From Spisula solida (taxonomy: Eukaryota; Mollusca; Bivalvia; Venerida; Mactridae), in assembly GCA_947247005.1 (NCBI GenBank), contig OX365957.1, positions 10,760,817 through 10,824,816 of the forward strand: 64,000 bases of DNA. The letters are read 5' to 3'. The notes under the pieces are model-generated. The model was not told the DNA's origin, did no database searches, and saw only the letters and a list, made by a program, of their open reading frames with translations. A program made the translations under genes and the position numbers. Below, piece by piece: positions 60,840 to 64,000 of the stretch (positions within the stretch are counted from its first letter, which is position 1; every line of letters starts with the position of its first letter).

Positions 60840-60896
60840 CATGATAAGTGCACAATATTGTGTCGCAATTAGGTTGATTATTATGCACTTATCATG
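60840..60896. repeat. Hairpin CATGATAAGTGCA / TGCACTTATCATG
   Basis: Perfect 13-bp inverted arms separated by 31 bp; probably the remains of a small MITE. Confidence 0.85.
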
Positions 60897-61334
60897 CCAA
60901 TTATTCCTCGGTGAATTGATAGACCAAAAACGGGAATAACTCGGCCATGACTGAGAAAAAATGAAATGTCACACGTTTTCCTCCATACAAAAATTACATG
61001 ATACAATTAACATAAATTTGTAATACAATGTAAACATCTTTATTGAAAAAACACAACTACAAAATCTACATTTTGTAAAGATTGTTGAAAGCTACACCAA
61101 AAAGTCGATATAATGATTAGTGTCATTGTTGTTATAGGCTGCTAATATTCTTACGATTCTTGTTCTTAGTGTTACCGTCAGGTGCAGTGAACATACTGGA
61201 TGAAAACGTTGTTCCTGCAGCTGGTTACATAACTAACAATTGTGAATTCTGTACCCAGTTAATTGTCTATCAATAATAACTAGTTAATTCACATTTCACA
61301 ACTATAGGACGTGCGCAGGTCATTTTCTCGTTAG

Positions 61335-61440
61335 TTTTTATGCAGGGCATTGTGCCTTTCAAGTATGTTGTTTATGCTTTCTGTGCTCACCTGGCAAAGT
61401 TGAGTGCTGCCTTCCCTGTCCGACTTAATATGATCTTTTT
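61335..61440 (+). repeat. Short dispersed repeat related to the 52-bp minisatellite
   Basis: It reads GGGCATTGTGCCTTTC, CTGTGCTCACCTGGCAAAG and GAGTGCTGCCTTCCCTGTCCG, matching the end of the 56.4-kb array and the copy at 12.6 kb. Confidence 0.6.
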
Positions 61441-64000
61441 GGAATGGATTGCAAATGTGGTTTTTAGTTGTTCCATGCATTCTTTACAGTTGGCAAATAC
61501 GGGATGCATTAATACGTTCTTTCTCTTGTCACGATGTTATTTGTTATTATGTAACTTCATCATGGGTCAATATCACAAGTTTGCAGATTAACAAAACATC
61601 ATATTCATCTCAATATAAGTCTATAACTTTATAATACGCCACGCTTTGGTAGGCCTACTACTTTTAAAATACACAAGGGAAGTAACTGTTTTTTATCATG
61701 TTTGCCTGTTTTGTTCATTGTCCTTCGATACAATTCTTTCGGTTTATATTTTTTATTTGCTACTCTTCAAGCCAATAAAATGGAGGTAATCGGATAATTG
61801 AGTCTGACGATTGATGCTTAATTTTCAGACGGTATTCCTTTTAATTGTTCGTTTCAACATTTTCGTTGTATGTAATTGACTATTTTATGTAATAATTTAT
61901 GTACTGCATTAACTGTTAATTGTCTGAAATATTGCATTTTTGTTTATTTGTCTCGAGAAACTGTCCCGAGCGCAGAACTAAATTAAAAGATGGCGGCGTC
62001 GCATAAAATTTCTTTGTTTAATCGATGATGGAATATTTAAACACAATTGTTTCATAATCAAATTATCTGTGTTTGAAATTTGTGTGATATTTTTGTTCAG
62101 AAAGTTATTCTGTTTATGCAGACAGTCTTTATACCTACTGACAGTGTTTCGTAAATAATTAGACGTTTATTATATTATTTAATTTATATTAATTGACAAT
62201 TGATTGGATGATAGACAGATCTATAGAGGCATAGGTGTTGGGTGATGTTTTTATTGTAGTATCCCTCATCTATTGGCTGTCATTCTGATCGGTTCTTTTG
62301 AAGTCGGGACTGAAATGTTGAAAAAATATTAAATAATAAATTTGGTTATTTTCGCAATTTCTTCGAGTGATAATTTTAAAACGCGATATCTGGCTAAATA
62401 TTTGATCAATTGTGAGCCTGTTTTTACCTATAAACTACAAAATTCTCTAAGGTTGTGTTCAGTTGTCAAACTGGGTATAGGGATCTACTGGTGTGATACA
62501 ACTTCAAGGAATCCACGGGTGTAAGACTAGTTCTGGATATCATAACTAAATGGTCTTTTATTTACACTGACGTGTCGACCTTTTAGTTATGGAATTACCC
62601 TCTTCAATAATCAACTGTTAAAGCTTAACGCCTAAAATGCATGTTTATGTTCAAAATTCCTCCAAAAACTATCATTTATGTACAAATGTAATCTTTTTTA
62701 AATGTTTTGTCATAAAACAGTCAATTTGACACCTACTGATAATCATATATTGCTTAAAGTTTATTTACTTTCGCGTTTTATCAGCTTCGGCGGCCATTTT
62801 GAATAATTAATTTATCGCAGGTGCGTGCGAGAACCGTTTTGGAAAAATCCGTTATTTCATGAAACATGGTCTAAAACGTCTTAAAATTAAATAAAACCTT
62901 TAGATATACCTTTACATAAGAAACAAAGACGTTATTTTTGCTATAAATCATGTAACTCCTATTTACACAAATAAATATTATAATCTACGCAGCCGACAAT
63001 CTTTAAAAAATTTAAATGAAAACATTGATCACGTAGTTTGTTTCGGAACCCTTTTGTTTTTATCCCATTCAAATAAATGGCGATCGTAAACAAAAACATT
63101 GAAATTGGACAGGTTTGAAACAATCGATGGAATTGATGGTATTTCTTTGAAGATATCGAAATTCGGCAAACTTGCGCGTACGGCAATTATTTTACGTCGA
63201 GAATACGAAAGTTTAGATCCCGTGGATCTTCATAGATTTCTATCTATTTTCTTCATCGATACATGATGTATATCTATGTAGTTAATATCTAGAAAGAATC
63301 TATTGTCTTTAGGAAGTATGACTTTTCACGTCAAATAATTTATAATCTAACATAATCATTGAAGGATTGAACGAGATTGAAAATTGTCCAACTTACACGG
63401 GCATCGTCAACGCTGGTGAATCTTGTCAAAATCTACAACATTTCAATGGTTAATACACGTACATCATCAAAGACATTTCAATGTGCGAATAATTCATTAA
63501 GATTAATTTTAACATCATCCAAAAATATAACGTGTACGCAGTGATGTTTACAGTACTCCCAAATCCTCCTAATGCGTGAGTTTTACATAATTATGACGTC
63601 ACTGTGTAACTCATGGTAATATGTATACACGTTTCCTTGGTAAATTAACGCGTTGTATGGCAAGGAGTTTGTGCTCTTGGACTTTAAATTCTTTTTGGAA
63701 TAACCAAATAATTTTTATTGAGGATTATTTATGCTAGTCTACGGATTACATTGGTTAATTAAGGTAAGTTAGAGGTAGCATGATTAGCGCGCGTTTAGTT
63801 CCCGCAAGATCCTGGGGCAAAAATGTTCGTTGTAGAATCATGATCAGTTTATAAATGACTTAGGTTAAACATTTCTGTTGAAATTGACAAGTGCCCTCTC
63901 ACGTTTTTACTTGGGGGGTCGTAGGATTAGCGATTTAACAGCGGTATGTGTCATTATCTTGTTTATTGCGATAGCGGCCTTTTAAAAGAAGAAGGCGTAT
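61441..64000. other. No gene recognised to the right edge
   Basis: AT-rich sequence. AAGATGGCGGCGTCGCAT at about 61988 and a short ATG...GTAAGT segment at 63731-63763 could be first exons of a gene to the right, but neither has a recognisable product. Confidence 0.4.

Noticed and set aside
61988..62026. ATGGCGGCGTCGCAT as a first exon
   Set aside because: The frame stops after 12 codons with no good donor before the stop.

Overview
The window is eukaryotic nuclear DNA, almost certainly from a bivalve mollusc. It is AT-rich, with GT-AG introns and short exons far apart. It carries the repeats familiar from bivalve genomes: the 'TTTTAGCTCACCTGTCACA' family with 'CTAGGTCAAGTTCGATATTGG' blocks, 'GACCTTGACCTTTGAGCTAGGGAC' blocks, tRNA-derived SINEs and MITEs. 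No species can be named from this alone. No complete virus, operon, CRISPR array or rRNA gene is present.

Layout. (1) 1-27.7 kb, minus strand: two tandem mind-bomb (MIB) paralogues. The left one (17.5 kb to beyond the left edge) is a MIB2-like E3 ligase with MIB, ZZ, MIB, REP and ankyrin parts; its RING end lies outside the window. The right one (27.67-18.8 kb) assembles into 12 phase-compatible exons encoding 444 aa and ends at its own stop after the REP repeats, with no ankyrin or RING part. The gap and introns hold a 4.2-kb element with 850-bp inverted arms and a 175-bp satellite, a 0.9-kb MITE, and a set of IRF/ISRE-like sites at the start of the MIB2-like gene. (2) 30.2-31.6 kb, plus strand: a TRIM-like coiled-coil/beta-propeller gene, truncated and frameshifted. 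(3) 36.8-40.3 kb, plus strand: a KY/hillarin-type transglutaminase-like gene that looks catalytically dead. (4) 42.6-46.6 kb, plus strand: a compact TTC17-like TPR protein with a C-terminal membrane span. (5) 52.2-53.4 kb, minus strand: a class A neuropeptide-type GPCR with a Tyr/Asp-rich N-terminus; a 40-bp hairpin minisatellite lies just upstream. (6) 54.2-64 kb: no convincing gene; decayed Tc1/mariner transposase, minisatellite, SINE and hairpins.

The genes do not form one pathway. The two MIB genes are the functional unit of interest: one full-architecture ligase and one neighbour that keeps only the substrate-binding half, which suggests (inference) a decoy or adaptor. The mobile DNA is nested: an 8-bp-TSD hAT-like element inside a bivalve repeat, and a small TIR element inside a larger one.
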